A program made the translations under genes and the position numbers. The notes under the pieces are model-generated. The model made no database searches. It had not been told where the DNA came from and saw only the letters and a list, made by a program, of their open reading frames with translations. 64,000 nucleotides of DNA from Acanthornis magna (lineage: Eukaryota > Chordata > Aves > Passeriformes > Acanthizidae), in the NCBI GenBank assembly GCA_036785705.1, contig JAWUZG010000029.1:14895501-14959500 (forward strand), given 5' to 3'. Below are positions 52,543-64,000 of this stretch, in pieces; the first letter of the stretch is position 1, and every line of letters begins with the position of its first letter.

Positions 52543-53791
52543 CTAAAGGAAAAAGCAAATAACATCATTGGTGAGTGATTATATATTCCAGTGGCTACTG
52601 GAAAAACAGACATGCCATATGCTATTGTACCTGAACAGAATAACAAATGTGCAAGTGTGATATGCATTGTAAATATATTTTCCCTTGACCATAATTTAAT
52701 ACCATAAAAAGTAGGAACCAGGCAGAACATAAATTTAATCCGCAGAATACAGAAAAAGCAAACAAACCAGATTTGAGAGGACAAATCCTACCACTGTACT
52801 CAATAACTTTCAGTTTCTCTCAAATATAGTTGCTGCTATTTACATTTTCCTAATTGTAGCTCAAAGCAAAAGATAAATTTGTGATGGTCATCAATAATTA
52901 ATCTGACTCTTCTTTAAAATTTGCCATAGGTATCTGTAAGGACTGTAAACAGTAACATGAGCCCAGAGTATTTGTTTAGCAATTTTAGACTTTACGTAAA
53001 ACATAGACATAAGCCTATTTCAGGAAACGGTGGGTAAGTTGTGACCTCAACTAATTTTGATTAAAAAAAATTCTGTCATTTTGACTAATTTCTGTTTCAT
53101 GTTTGGTTTTATTCAAAATATGTGAAGAAAACTGTGGGATACAATCACTTAAGGTCAATCCAATATTCATAATATTGACACTACAAAATTTCATGTTGTC
53201 TTATTTTTGTGACTTAATCTCTACTCTAAAGAATGAACACCAATTTTCCACAATTTTCTGGATTCTAGATCCACAGTAAAAATAGCTGTAGAACTGGATT
53301 TCATTCAACAGATGCATTTCTGCTGAATACTGAATCTTGTAACTTGAGTTCTGTAAAAGATTTCAAACAGATATTTGTCTCTAAAAATTTACACATATTT
53401 GTCTAAGAAATCCCCTTTGTAAACTGCTAATAATTAAATCACCAGTGTCTTAGCTACTATTTATATGAGCATTTCATCCTCACTGTTGACAACTAACAAT
53501 TTGAGTAGTCATTAAGTAAAATTCTTAAAAAGGAATTAATAAGAAAACATTTCAATTTTTAAGAAAAAAAAATCTACCCATATTCTTCAAAAGCATTTAT
53601 ACTTCTTATTGACATACCATATTCATTCATGCTCTGAATGAAAAGAAGGATGGCATTTCATCATATATTCTTCAACCACATCTGATTTTTGCCTTCTTCT
53701 GTGGTCTGGTCTTCAGTGATTGCTTGCAACTTTAAAAAGTTCCTAACTTGTTTTTGCTATTATGGTGGGAATTGCTTTAAATCTTTCACCA

Positions 53792-53807
53792 CCCCCCCCC
53801 CCCCCCC
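53792..53807 (+). repeat. C16 homopolymer (G16 on the CNTNAP2 sense strand)
   Basis: Sixteen consecutive C residues are preceded by CACCA and followed by A5. On the gene's sense strand this is T5, G16, TGGTG, lying about 1.25 kb upstream of exon 5. Confidence 0.9.
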
Positions 53808-56800
53808 AAAAACAGAGAGACAAACACATTTCTGTTGAGTAATTAACACAGAAGACTGTTTCAAAAGTCCATTAAAACACTCTGTATACTATGCCTAACT
53901 GCATATATTTCAATCTGAATTTACGTGGCCAAGTCTTACTAAACCTGCAAATACCTGATGATAAGAATTTGTAAATTGTGATGCACTTATTGTTTATGCC
54001 AACTAAATTGTGAAGAAATTTATTTAGTATATAAAACATGAGCCTTAAAAATTGACTGAAATATCCCATAATTATTACTATATATCTCATTTTTGTCACA
54101 ATGCAGCTATATATATTAGAAACATCACTTTTATTTATAAAACACATCTTAAAATTCAAATTTCAATAATAAATATGTATTAAGCTTTAAGTGCAACTAA
54201 AATTCTCAGCCTGATCTGGTTCTTCTGGATGACATTTTGGGCATGGGAATCAGCTCAAAATTAAATATCAAAATAGTATGTGGTATTTGTGATGCAATAA
54301 ATCCATTTAAAAATTATCAGTGTGAAAGAGGACACATTTACTTGGGCATAGATGTAGAAGTATTCAGAAGCAACAACATGGGACTTCAGGAGTGGGGTTA
54401 TCATGACTCAAGTAAAGCCATTACTTCTGGAATGATTACTTTTCACAAGAAATAAAGAAAATGGTTGGAAAATACTGCAACAAAGATCATATCATCCTGT
54501 TGGTTTTGCTTGCCTTACAAGCTGTCAAGAGATTTGAGAAATTAATTCTTGAGATATTTGTATGTAGTTTTTGGAAAAAACTTTTAGAACAAAATAAAAT
54601 CCGTTTATAGGAAAAAAAAATCAGCATGAAAGTCACTCTTTTATCACAAAAAATCATACTTTTATGTAAAGCAAGTTCGCTATAAAGATCCTCCTCTTTT
54701 GAATCTACACACAACTGCCTTGCACAAGTGCAAAGAAAACTGACATACATTACAGCTCAAGCAACCTTCACAACAAATAGACATCATAAAAAAATGATTC
54801 CACATTGTCTTCCACTGAAATTGTCTTCTATAAAATTTATTGAATTTACTTTCTGATGGTTACTGAAACTCCTGGATGGGGTATATCACCTTTCCCCTAA
54901 GGCCAGCTGGTACCACTTCATAACATCTGCAAAAATTACCTTAACAGTCAGACATCTGACCCAGAGCTGATGAGGAAAAGGATTTGAGAAACTTTGTGGT
55001 TTTGTATACTCGCAACAAGATGCCCATGATAAGGCAAGTATCCCTTCTGTTCCTATGTCATTGTTACAGCTGCATAGGTGTTCTCATTCTCTGAAGAAAA
55101 TTTATATTACACACTCTAACAAAGCTGAGTAGAAGTGGCACATTTTTCCAGAATCTGTCCCTGAATTTCCATGTTTTGAAAATAATTCAATTGAAAAAAA
55201 AAGAAACAGCAGTAATCTTTGATTAAGCATGGTTTTTTTACGCATAGATGTTCTGGCAGCATGGGTCTGAATGATAATTCAATCATGTGACGATTACACA
55301 GCAATTATGTTTAAGAGTTATCATATGTAGACTGTAGTAATGACTTGTGTTCCTTCTATGATGACACTCAGCTATTTAATATCATGATAATTACCATGGT
55401 GCAGAATGGTACTCAGACAGTAAACCATATAATTCCCGTAATTGCAGTGTAAATATATAATTTTTCTCATCCTTAGCCACTCAGCTATCAGCATTAGTAG
55501 GAAAAAGACCTAAGCCATCACATGAAGTATGTTCACCTGCAGTCAGTGACTGTTCTCAGAGGCTACTGCTGCAATGGGGAAAACATTTTTAAGAAAAGAT
55601 GAAGTCAAAAAAAAGAAGGAGAAAGAGAAGAAAATGAAGAAAGATGGAGGAAAGAAAACTAGAGGTTTTTGGTTTTTTTTAATTACATGGAAATAAGAAG
55701 TACAAATCTGATTACTTGCAATTTGATTTCTGCCCTACTGGATTTCCTATTATACAGATAGGTTGGAAAATGCTGCTAACACAGTAAAAATATAACACCA
55801 TTTTCATTTGACTAGGGAGAGATTTGGCCTTCTCCCAGTAAATGTCTGAGACACCACATTAAAACCATTTCATTTGTTAATATATCATCAGGTTTCCCCT
55901 AAAAATAGTATTTCAGAAAGCCTTGCAAAGATTGACAGGAAATCAGGTGAGAAATGTGACCCCCATTCACAAATCTCAAAGGAAACTAAATCCCCAGTCA
56001 CAGTTCTTCCTACCTATGCTTTTGTCCTGTACTTTTGGCTACATGAAGGATTTGGCAAAATCTGATCAGGGCATCAAATCTATTTGGTGATATTTTATTT
56101 GATGCCCCACAATAACTTATTAACTCATTATAGAGAAACAGCCTCAAATCAGACTCAAGCTCCAGAATTTTTTCCTCCATTTCTTATGAAAGAAATATAA
56201 CTATCCTTAATGACAGCACTTTAAGAATGAAGAGGCACTCATTCACAAAGACTCATGAGATACTGAGACTTCTGCACAGCCACTTAGCTACTTTGATCAA
56301 CGTACTGCCTGGAGTTACTAAAAAATCTCTGCTTCCTGAGACAGTAAAATAACAGCCATCAGAACAAAGCAGAACAGCAAAGTGCTTTCCAGAAAAATGT
56401 TTACTATACAGTGAACAAAAACCATGGCAATATGTTTCTCCTCCTAAATTACAAATTTAACATGTACACTTATTTTTAAATTGCTACTGATCTCTGAATG
56501 ATTGACTCTTCAAAGACTGTACAGAATATTTCAGTGGAATTAAAGATATAAAACCTCTATACTACTGACAGACAGCAACCTTAGGTAAAATTTTCTCACT
56601 CTGTTCTCTCTCCTCCATTTTTTCAACTGCTTAAATCATCTGTTTAGACTAGGTGAGCTTTAGGTAAAAGATTCTCACTTTTAGCCTTCTTTTCTTACTC
56701 CATAATTCGAACCTTACATCTGATGTGCTAGTAGTATAGTACTAGATGGTAATAGCCATGCACTAAGCACCTACCATCTAAAAATACCAGAGAGGGACCA

Positions 56801-57193
56801 AAGCATCTCTGGCTGGCTCAAACTATTCCACATCTGTAGTTTCACTTGTAGCTATTAGTCACAGGTACTAAAATATCACGATGGGAAATATAAGCATATA
56901 AACAGTGTACTGTTTACAAATTTTAACAGCAAAAACCAATGTTTTATTCTAACAAAGAAAGGGATAAGGCTCAAAATCGTACCAAAAATAAAGCCTCATC
57001 TTGTTCTTACTCATGAAAATTTACACATACAGAAATTTCTTCAGAAAATCCTAATCTGCTTTTTCAGTAGATCCAAATGCTGACAACATGATAGTGTGCT
57101 GAATTTGCCACTGGAGTCTTTGCAGCTCAAACCTCAGCGGAACTAAGTTAGCTGAGCTGATGTTAGAGATGCATTGCTACACCTCATTTCACC

Positions 57194-57217
57194 AAAAAAA
57201 AAAAAAAAAAAAAAAAA
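57194..57217 (+). repeat. A24 homopolymer
   Basis: Twenty-four A residues follow CACC and precede GAGGAAGC. No flanking target duplication or upstream exon-like or SINE-like sequence marks it as the tail of a retrocopy, so I call it a simple A tract. Confidence 0.9.
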
Positions 57218-60200
57218 GAGGAAGCTACAGCCCAGCACAGCAGTCAAAAGACCAAAAGACTGCCTCCTCTTTTATGTTTTCTTACGATGAGGCAGAGAGC
57301 CAAAGGTACCGTGTTTGAGTACTGCCTTCAGGCACTACAGCCCAGCTGTAAGGACATGGGCAGCTCTGGCTTGAAGTCTGCTACAGACAAACTGATACTG
57401 CCTCTACTCCCTTTTTCAAAAGGCAATGCACCTGCCACAAAGAAAAAAAATCTAATACAGATACAGATGTATCTTGCATATACAATGATGTATACTTATT
57501 CATATTCTAGAAGCAAATGGTGAAGGCAAATCAATCCTACATTTCTGTTCCCTGCTTAGTTTCCACTGCACTGAGCCTGAATCCTGTTGTTATCTGTCAA
57601 GTGGTGTCAATGCTTGAAAGAGAAAAAATATCTTTGCTAGGTGTGGAACTTTTTCCTTGCTTTTTTTTACATTACATACAATATATATATGGCAATGCAG
57701 TATAAAAGTAGCAAAGAGTGTTTTGACACTTTGTATTTTTAACTCAATTCTTGGGTAAATGACATGAACTTTACTCTTATATATCTGCCAGAAACTCTCC
57801 AAATAAATCTGTGAGGAAGTATCCCCTAAGGCAGTGAGAATGCATTGCCAAATTCTGAGTGCAATAAGCACTGAAGATATACAAAAAGCACTTGGTACTT
57901 TTCATTTTTTTTCTGAATTTCAAAGTCCAGACATTTTTTCCTATTATTATCCTAATATAATATTCCTATTATAATAATTGCTGTTATTATAATGTTGGTA
58001 TAATGCTATTCATTTTTCTAACTCTTGTGCAAATTTCTATAAATATGTGGTTCTTTGTCTGTCATAATCTTCTGTCTAATAAGAAACAAATGCAACAAGT
58101 GAAATGGAAAAGCAGTAGAAGCAAAATTAAAAAACAAATAAGAACAATATAAAGAAATGTAATATAATGACCATGGGTAAAAGTTGTCTTGTGTGTGTAT
58201 GTGTGGTGACTCTGCACTTTTTTTTTAGTAGGAAAATTGGGTTCTTTATGTAGCTATTAAACTAAACTTTTGTACAAGCCAATTGTTGCTTAAGACAATA
58301 ATTTTGTGATGAGTGTACACACCAGTGGAGTACTCTGCAGTTTCAACTAACTTCTGCATTAATTACAGCATACAAAGAAGAAAACACTAAAACATTTGAA
58401 AGTTTTATGAACTCAGATTAAGCCTCCAAATATGCTATACAATTATTTTCTTGGAAGTGTGTGTAAACAGGATGATTTTTTTATAAATGATATAAAATTA
58501 GTGATTTTTATTTTGGCCAATGACTTTTTTCCTTCCAGATCTAATATAACATGAGATTTTCAGGCAAATTTTCTTTCATTAATTCTTCAAATTTCAAAAG
58601 GATAACTCATTAAAAAACTAAATGGAAACTTTTTAAAAATTTTCTGTGTTTTCACGATGAAGTGGATAAATGAGAAAACGAATGCATTTATAGTATAATT
58701 TGCAATTCAGTTTTAAGCCTATGCATTCTAATCACAGTTTACAAAGCAAACCATAATGAATGCTATGCTCCTATAGTGCACTACTAACAGTGCCAGATAG
58801 AATTAAGACTGTAAACCAAAATAATCTGCACCTCAGACAAAAACTATTCCTTCCATAATCTACTCTGATTTATAACTCCAGAAAGTCAATTAGAATGCAT
58901 GTTAAGAGATACAGTCTATTTCAAGAAGTCTATTCCCAGGCAAAAAAAGAGACAACATAAAAAAAATACAGCTTTCATGGCTATACATAAGTTTTTATAC
59001 TTTGAAAAGTTTCCATATGCATAGCACTACAAGGTTCATATATGATTGTGAAAATTAAAATTCAGACACCTTGCAACTATGAACTAGACACCACAAAATA
59101 TTCTCTATGATCTACTATTCTCTAGCTATGGTACTTTAAAATAAATTTGGTAAAAAATATATGTATAATTCAAATACTCTAAAAAAAGTCTGCCTTTTTG
59201 TATTTTATCATGCTGATTTACAAGACAGCAGCATTCCTTGCAATCATAAATACTTTTTTTTTTGTTCTTCATTTTGAAACCCGTCATTTGGCATTGGATT
59301 TCAATGGAAACATTAAAGTATATAATTAAACTCTGAAACTAGGTACAGTAAAGAACTTAATTTACTTGAAAACAGCTAGCTTCTAGTAATGTCTTCACTG
59401 TTTATTAAAAAAGTAAATCACAAGGGCTTCAGGTCAATAAAAAAGGGCAATTCTGACTCTCGCACAATAAATGGCCAAAACAGGTCTCAATCCTTATCAC
59501 ATGATGAAGTCACTCATTACTTAATGAAAAAAATTACAGCAAAGAAAGAAGTTGTACCATGTCTTACAACATTTACACTCAATTTACTCATGAATAAATG
59601 TGCTACAAAATGGATAAGACAATCTATGCGCTCAGAACACCCATTACTCAAGACCAAATTCTTTCTTACTCAAGTTCTGTCTCCTTTGTTCACATAATGA
59701 CTCTCAAACACATATTCATTACTTCTTCCAACCATGGAGTTAGTATTTATATTGAGCTTTCAAAGTGAGCTGCACGCACAGCAATTAAGGAATATGGACC
59801 ATGGGCAGTTTCAAGCTCCTGTACTCAGTAAAGCTTATACAGTAAAAATCTCACAATTGTCATTCAGATTTCTGCAGCTGACAGCAAAGAGTAAGGAGTG
59901 CAAGACTGAGACAGTGTGGTCCAGGGAACACTCACATTTATTACAGTGAGTAACCTTGCTGTTGTCTAAGGCACAAAAATGTATGCCACCAAACCCCATT
60001 TCCAATAGATGTGTAGTCTTTTCCTTCTAACCGTCAGTCTGTAGCTGCTACTGTTGCTAATTCCATCTCGGTACACCAATTAATTTCAAGGAAACAGAAA
60101 CTAAAATTAAATGTGTTGCTATTTACAGCTACTGCATTTCAATACAAAATAATGAGTTAAAAGAGGAAAATTCTTTAGCATAAATGATAGCAGAACAACT

Positions 60201-63015
60201 TTGCACATTTATACAGTTCAGTTTCACTGTCTTATTTCCAAACTAATTGGAGACGTATCTTGTGTTTAGCACAACATAGGAAAACAGACCACTGGCACTT
60301 GATTTTGGGAAAATAATCCAAGTTAAGTAATTCAGTCAAATATTTTTTCCTCTTGTGCCTAACATCCAACATATACAAGATCATGCATGCCTCCAATGTA
60401 CTCCTTACTCAATGTCATCTTGCACATTGTGATATAAGAAAATTTTTGGATTTTGAACTTGTGAGCCATAAAATCTGAGGCACCAATTCTTTCATGGATA
60501 GACCAAGTGTGAGCTTAATGGCAGCTGAATCCAGTGTTTTTCTATAATTTTTATTTATTTTAGTGTGTTCAATTAAAAAGCCCCACTCACATTCAAGGTT
60601 ATGAGTCAAAGCTTTATTTTCAGATGATCCGTGTTGATTAAGTTCTGCCTTGGTTCAGTGAAAGTCTAATAATTTAATATGTAAGCAGCCCCCAGCGATT
60701 AAGGTGCTACTGGAAAAGCGTGTACAGTTACCAATTTTAAGTGATGTATGCTGTATTTGAATTACAGTTAGCAAAAGTTAAAAATTGATGGTACTGCATC
60801 AGCATCACTTGCAACACTGTTTACACTCCATAGAAAGAAACTCCCAGGATGATCCAATATACAGCAGTATGAAATGCTTAACTTGCATTATATCACATGT
60901 ATAAAGTGAGCTAGTTCCCTGAGATGGAAAAACCAGTTTTGTTCCAGCAATGCTCTCCATGACAAGAAGTACATCAGGTACATCAGGCCCACAGTCACAA
61001 AATCAGGAAGGTTCAAAGGGATCTCTAGATTTCACCTACTACAACACGTGTGCTCAGAACTTTTTTGCACATTTTATTCTGCCAGAAGGACTGAGTTTCA
61101 GTTAACTGGGTTTTCACCTTTTTTCCTTACTTGAACCAGGAAATAGAAGATTTGCTTTATCGGCATGTGATTTTCCTTGTGTTTATCACACTGCATTCTC
61201 CAAGGCCAGTGATATATTGTGTCTCTCCCCCTACAGCCAGGCATGACCTATAGAACTTCTAGGAGGCTTTACAATTCAAGATTTTCTGTTATTGCAGATC
61301 TTAAGATCTTTGAATTCCCCACTTGCCAGAACAGCCTCTAGAGCAGGAGTTTGCTTATGTTATCTCAGCTGTGCAATTGCTGTTCCTCCCTCAGGAGTTG
61401 TACCACACATTTCAGTTTCTCTGATCAGCCAGCAATTTAGTCTCCTGAATTCTGGATTATTCTCCATCTCTAAAAGCTAAAAAAATACAGAAAGATGAGA
61501 GTTCATCAATGACTGCTGATTTACTTTTTCTGTAATAATAGATCAATTTAATTTACATTTTCAAGCCCTAAAGTAAATACTGGTACTAGAACCTAAAACT
61601 ATTTCTTCATTTCCTCAAACATTTTTCTAGTGTTTGTCTCTAAAGTTACAGGCTCCCAACAGAGAAATAAAAGTTAAACCTGTTTCTTATTAGAAGAGTC
61701 AGATTAAGTAAGGGAAGGTAACAGCATTTTTGGTTAATCGGTTTGAAATGTCTGGAAGGCTCAATATATTGTAAGACTGTATCTCCAAGAAAAGAAATAT
61801 CACCAAAACCTGTTTTGATTTTTTTTTCCAAAAATAAAGGGAGTCTGCGTAAGAGCAAACATACAGCTTTTCTTTCAGAGGGGAGCATATTTTCTTTTTG
61901 GGACCATTAATCTGTTATTAGGGACATCCAAACTATGTTTGCAAATGATTTGAAAAAACATTTCCTTTCAGTCTTCAAATTATGCAAGATTTTTTCAGAT
62001 GACAGAATTAATTAAATCATTTTGCAATAGTAATTTTCAAAAACTTGTATTCAAAAAACCTGATTCTTAAAAACAATTCAACCAGCTCTGGATGGTAGTG
62101 ACTGTCATTACAGCAAATACTCATGTTCACACAACGGATGAAATTTCATAGCCCCTACTTAGGCTAAAATTGATTATGTTTAATTAGCAAAGGGAGGATA
62201 ACACTCAAGATTGTTCCGGGTGGGTAAGAACATGCATGTGTGTATAGACAGCTCACCCCAGCTTCATAAGGTGCTACTATTCAATCATGAAGCAATGAAT
62301 GCTGCACATGAATAAAAGGGGAAGATGCTTTCTTAAAACTCAGATGCAGAAAAGTAAATTTTATTGCTTGAAACTGCCCCATTTCATTCTTTAAAACTGT
62401 TCTTCCTTTATGCTGGAACAGGGCATTCAGAGAAATTTTCCCTATGGATTTTGTTGTGATGAGCACTCTGGTGTTTGAGAGTTATTTTTCACCCTTTATC
62501 CAGACAACATTGTTTAGAACAAATCAAATAAGTAAAGCACGTAGCAGACAGGTCTGTCTTGGCTTACTACACTGGAATACAACCTAATATGTAATGTGAT
62601 AGCCACATCTTGCACACGCATATATCATGCATTCAGTTTGTAAAGGGAAATTGTTTCCTTTTGGGTTTAACAAATTATTGTTACATGGTATATGGAAGAA
62701 AGACTTTATAGATACAGCAGAAGGCTGTATTCAAAACAGAAAATCTAACTAAGGTAACAAGTAATAGACACATAAGCTTTTGTGAACTCTTTCTTTCCAT
62801 GTGGCAGCATCTTTAAAAAAAAATCAATGCCAATATAAATGCAGATACTACTGTCAGTATATTTAAAAATATAAGTCTTCAGCAGAAGAAATCCATGTAG
62901 AGGTTATTAACCTGACAATTCATGCTTAGTTTGTGCTATAGCTATAGTGCAGTCAGTACTGATCTTCCTCTTGTCTAAGAATTTTCCCTAATGAAAGTAA
63001 CGCTGAAGCAGCAGA

Positions 63016-63058
63016 ACATCTCAAGTCAGTTTCCAGACTCCTGACGTTCTTGAGATGT
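63016..63058. repeat. Inverted repeat with 10-bp perfect arms
   Basis: ACATCTCAAG at 63016-63025 is the exact complement of CTTGAGATGT at 63049-63058, with a further TCAG/CTGA pairing inside the 23-base spacer. Arms of this size are expected a few times by chance in a window this long. Confidence 0.5.
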
Positions 63059-64000
63059 CTTACCAGAAACCATGTTTTTCATCACTAATGTTAGTGAAGG
63101 ATTAGACTTTTACTTATTTAGAAAAGACAACTGACTCACTCCTGAGCTATGCATCAATTTTCTTTAAAGAAAGAAAATCTAAACATACATTTGAGTTAAT
63201 TCCCTTTGATAAGGCAAAATAAATTCTGAAATAGTGGTTAGAGAGTCAATGCATAAGTACTTACAGAAATGTGTCTTTGATGTTCACAAGAATTAAGAAC
63301 AATCTACTCTGTCAGAAATCAGTGGGAGAAAAATGAGCTGTTTTGAAATTATTTTTAATTTTTGTTTTTTACTCTTGGATTACGGCCCATTAATTTTTGG
63401 GGGTTTTCATTAAAATGTAAGACTTTCTAATTGAAAATTTAACAACAACAAGGCAGTATTGTAGATACAAGAAATGCATAAAATATTTAATGTGTAGCAA
63501 GTGAAGATGAGCTATCATTTATGCATAATTACAAATAGGGTAAAAAAATCGCTTACTGAGTAAAAATTCTGCTCTTCTCCTAACAAATGACTCACACTGG
63601 TTTTCCTAACAAAACCAAAAAGCTACTTGCTATGATGAGTAGTTAAAGGCAGTTTTACACAATCTGTATCTTTCATTTAATTTTCATTTTCAACTCAACC
63701 AAACAAACGCACTCAAACAATGCCAACAAAGGGTATATATTGTATTCACGAACAATGGAAAATGTACAATGCTGTCCCTGTGCAGATATGCATGTCTGCA
63801 TTTGCATCTTGGTAAATCTGGAATTATTCTGGTCCAACATTATTGTTCTAGGTAAACACCTCTGTATTACCTGTGTCTCGAAAATGAGTAAACTGGTGCA
63901 CATTACCAGGCTTTGGAGAATGATTAAAAATAACACACTCTTATAATTTCTAAACTTTGCTGAAAAGTGCCTTCTAGCAGATATAGTCGGTATAACACTG

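Larger units (their letters stand above)
52543..64000 (-). other. CNTNAP2: CNTNAP2 intron 4 (partial, at least 11.4 kb)
   Basis: The interval lies above the exon 5 acceptor, whose AG is at 52544-52543, and runs off the right edge. No discoidin-domain (exons 2-4) coding sequence was found. Contents noted are a C16 run, an A24 run, a 10-bp-arm inverted repeat at 63016-63058 and otherwise plain AT-rich DNA. The open frames at 59389-59697 (102 codons) and 54487-54750 have biased lysine- and serine-type composition and no family resemblance. Confidence 0.9.

Noticed and set aside
57070..57217. Possible retrocopy ending in the A24 tract
   Set aside because: No target-site duplication, polyadenylation signal or exon-like sequence was found upstream of the A run.
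59389..59697. 102-codon plus-strand open frame
   Set aside because: Lysine-, serine- and threonine-rich, with no domain match; it sits in intron 4 antisense to the gene.
63016..63058. Possible microRNA hairpin
   Set aside because: Arms of only 10 perfect pairs with a large internal loop are expected by chance several times in this much AT-rich DNA.

Overview
This window is vertebrate nuclear DNA, almost certainly from a bird and probably a passerine. It is AT-rich and intron-dominated, with short split exons. The identifiable interspersed repeats are avian types: two CR1 LINE fragments and an ERVL-type solo LTR of a kind I associate with songbird genomes. Nothing here is bacterial, plasmid or phage: there are no operons, CRISPR arrays, tRNAs or rRNAs. 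Nearly all long open frames are chance frames in introns.

The only gene supported by the sequence is CNTNAP2 (contactin-associated protein-like 2, CASPR2), read on the minus strand. Four consecutive coding exons can be placed to the base. In transcript order they are 52542-52339 (204 nt), 50058-49874 (185 nt), 46663-46520 (144 nt) and 40004-39740 (265 nt). Lengths and phases fit human CNTNAP2 exons 5-8 (c.551-754, 755-939, 940-1083 and 1084-1348, recalled from memory). They encode roughly residues 184-450: all of laminin G domain 1 and the first half of laminin G domain 2. Exons 1-4 would lie beyond the right edge and exons 9 onward beyond the left edge.

Layout from right to left, which is the direction of transcription: 52.5-64 kb is the 3' part of intron 4, with an A24 run and a C16 run. 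Introns 5 (2.3 kb) and 6 (3.2 kb) are short and largely featureless. Intron 7 (6.5 kb) holds a 667-bp polypurine GAAA/GGAAA tract with ordered internal periodicities, and two copies of a near-identical 54-bp sequence. Positions 1-39739 are the start of a long intron 8. It contains all recognisable transposable elements: three LTR-like segments (about 8 kb, 21.6 kb and 25.4 kb), two CR1 pieces (3.6 kb and 16.9 kb) and several simple repeats. A pair of adjacent hairpins lies about 300 nt inside it.

No undescribed gene system was found. The most follow-up-worthy items are the structured polypurine tract in intron 7, the tandem hairpins downstream of exon 8, the 54-bp duplication, and the solo LTR that sits exactly at the junction of a pre-existing tandem duplication. 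No database search was run. Human comparisons and repeat family names are from memory.
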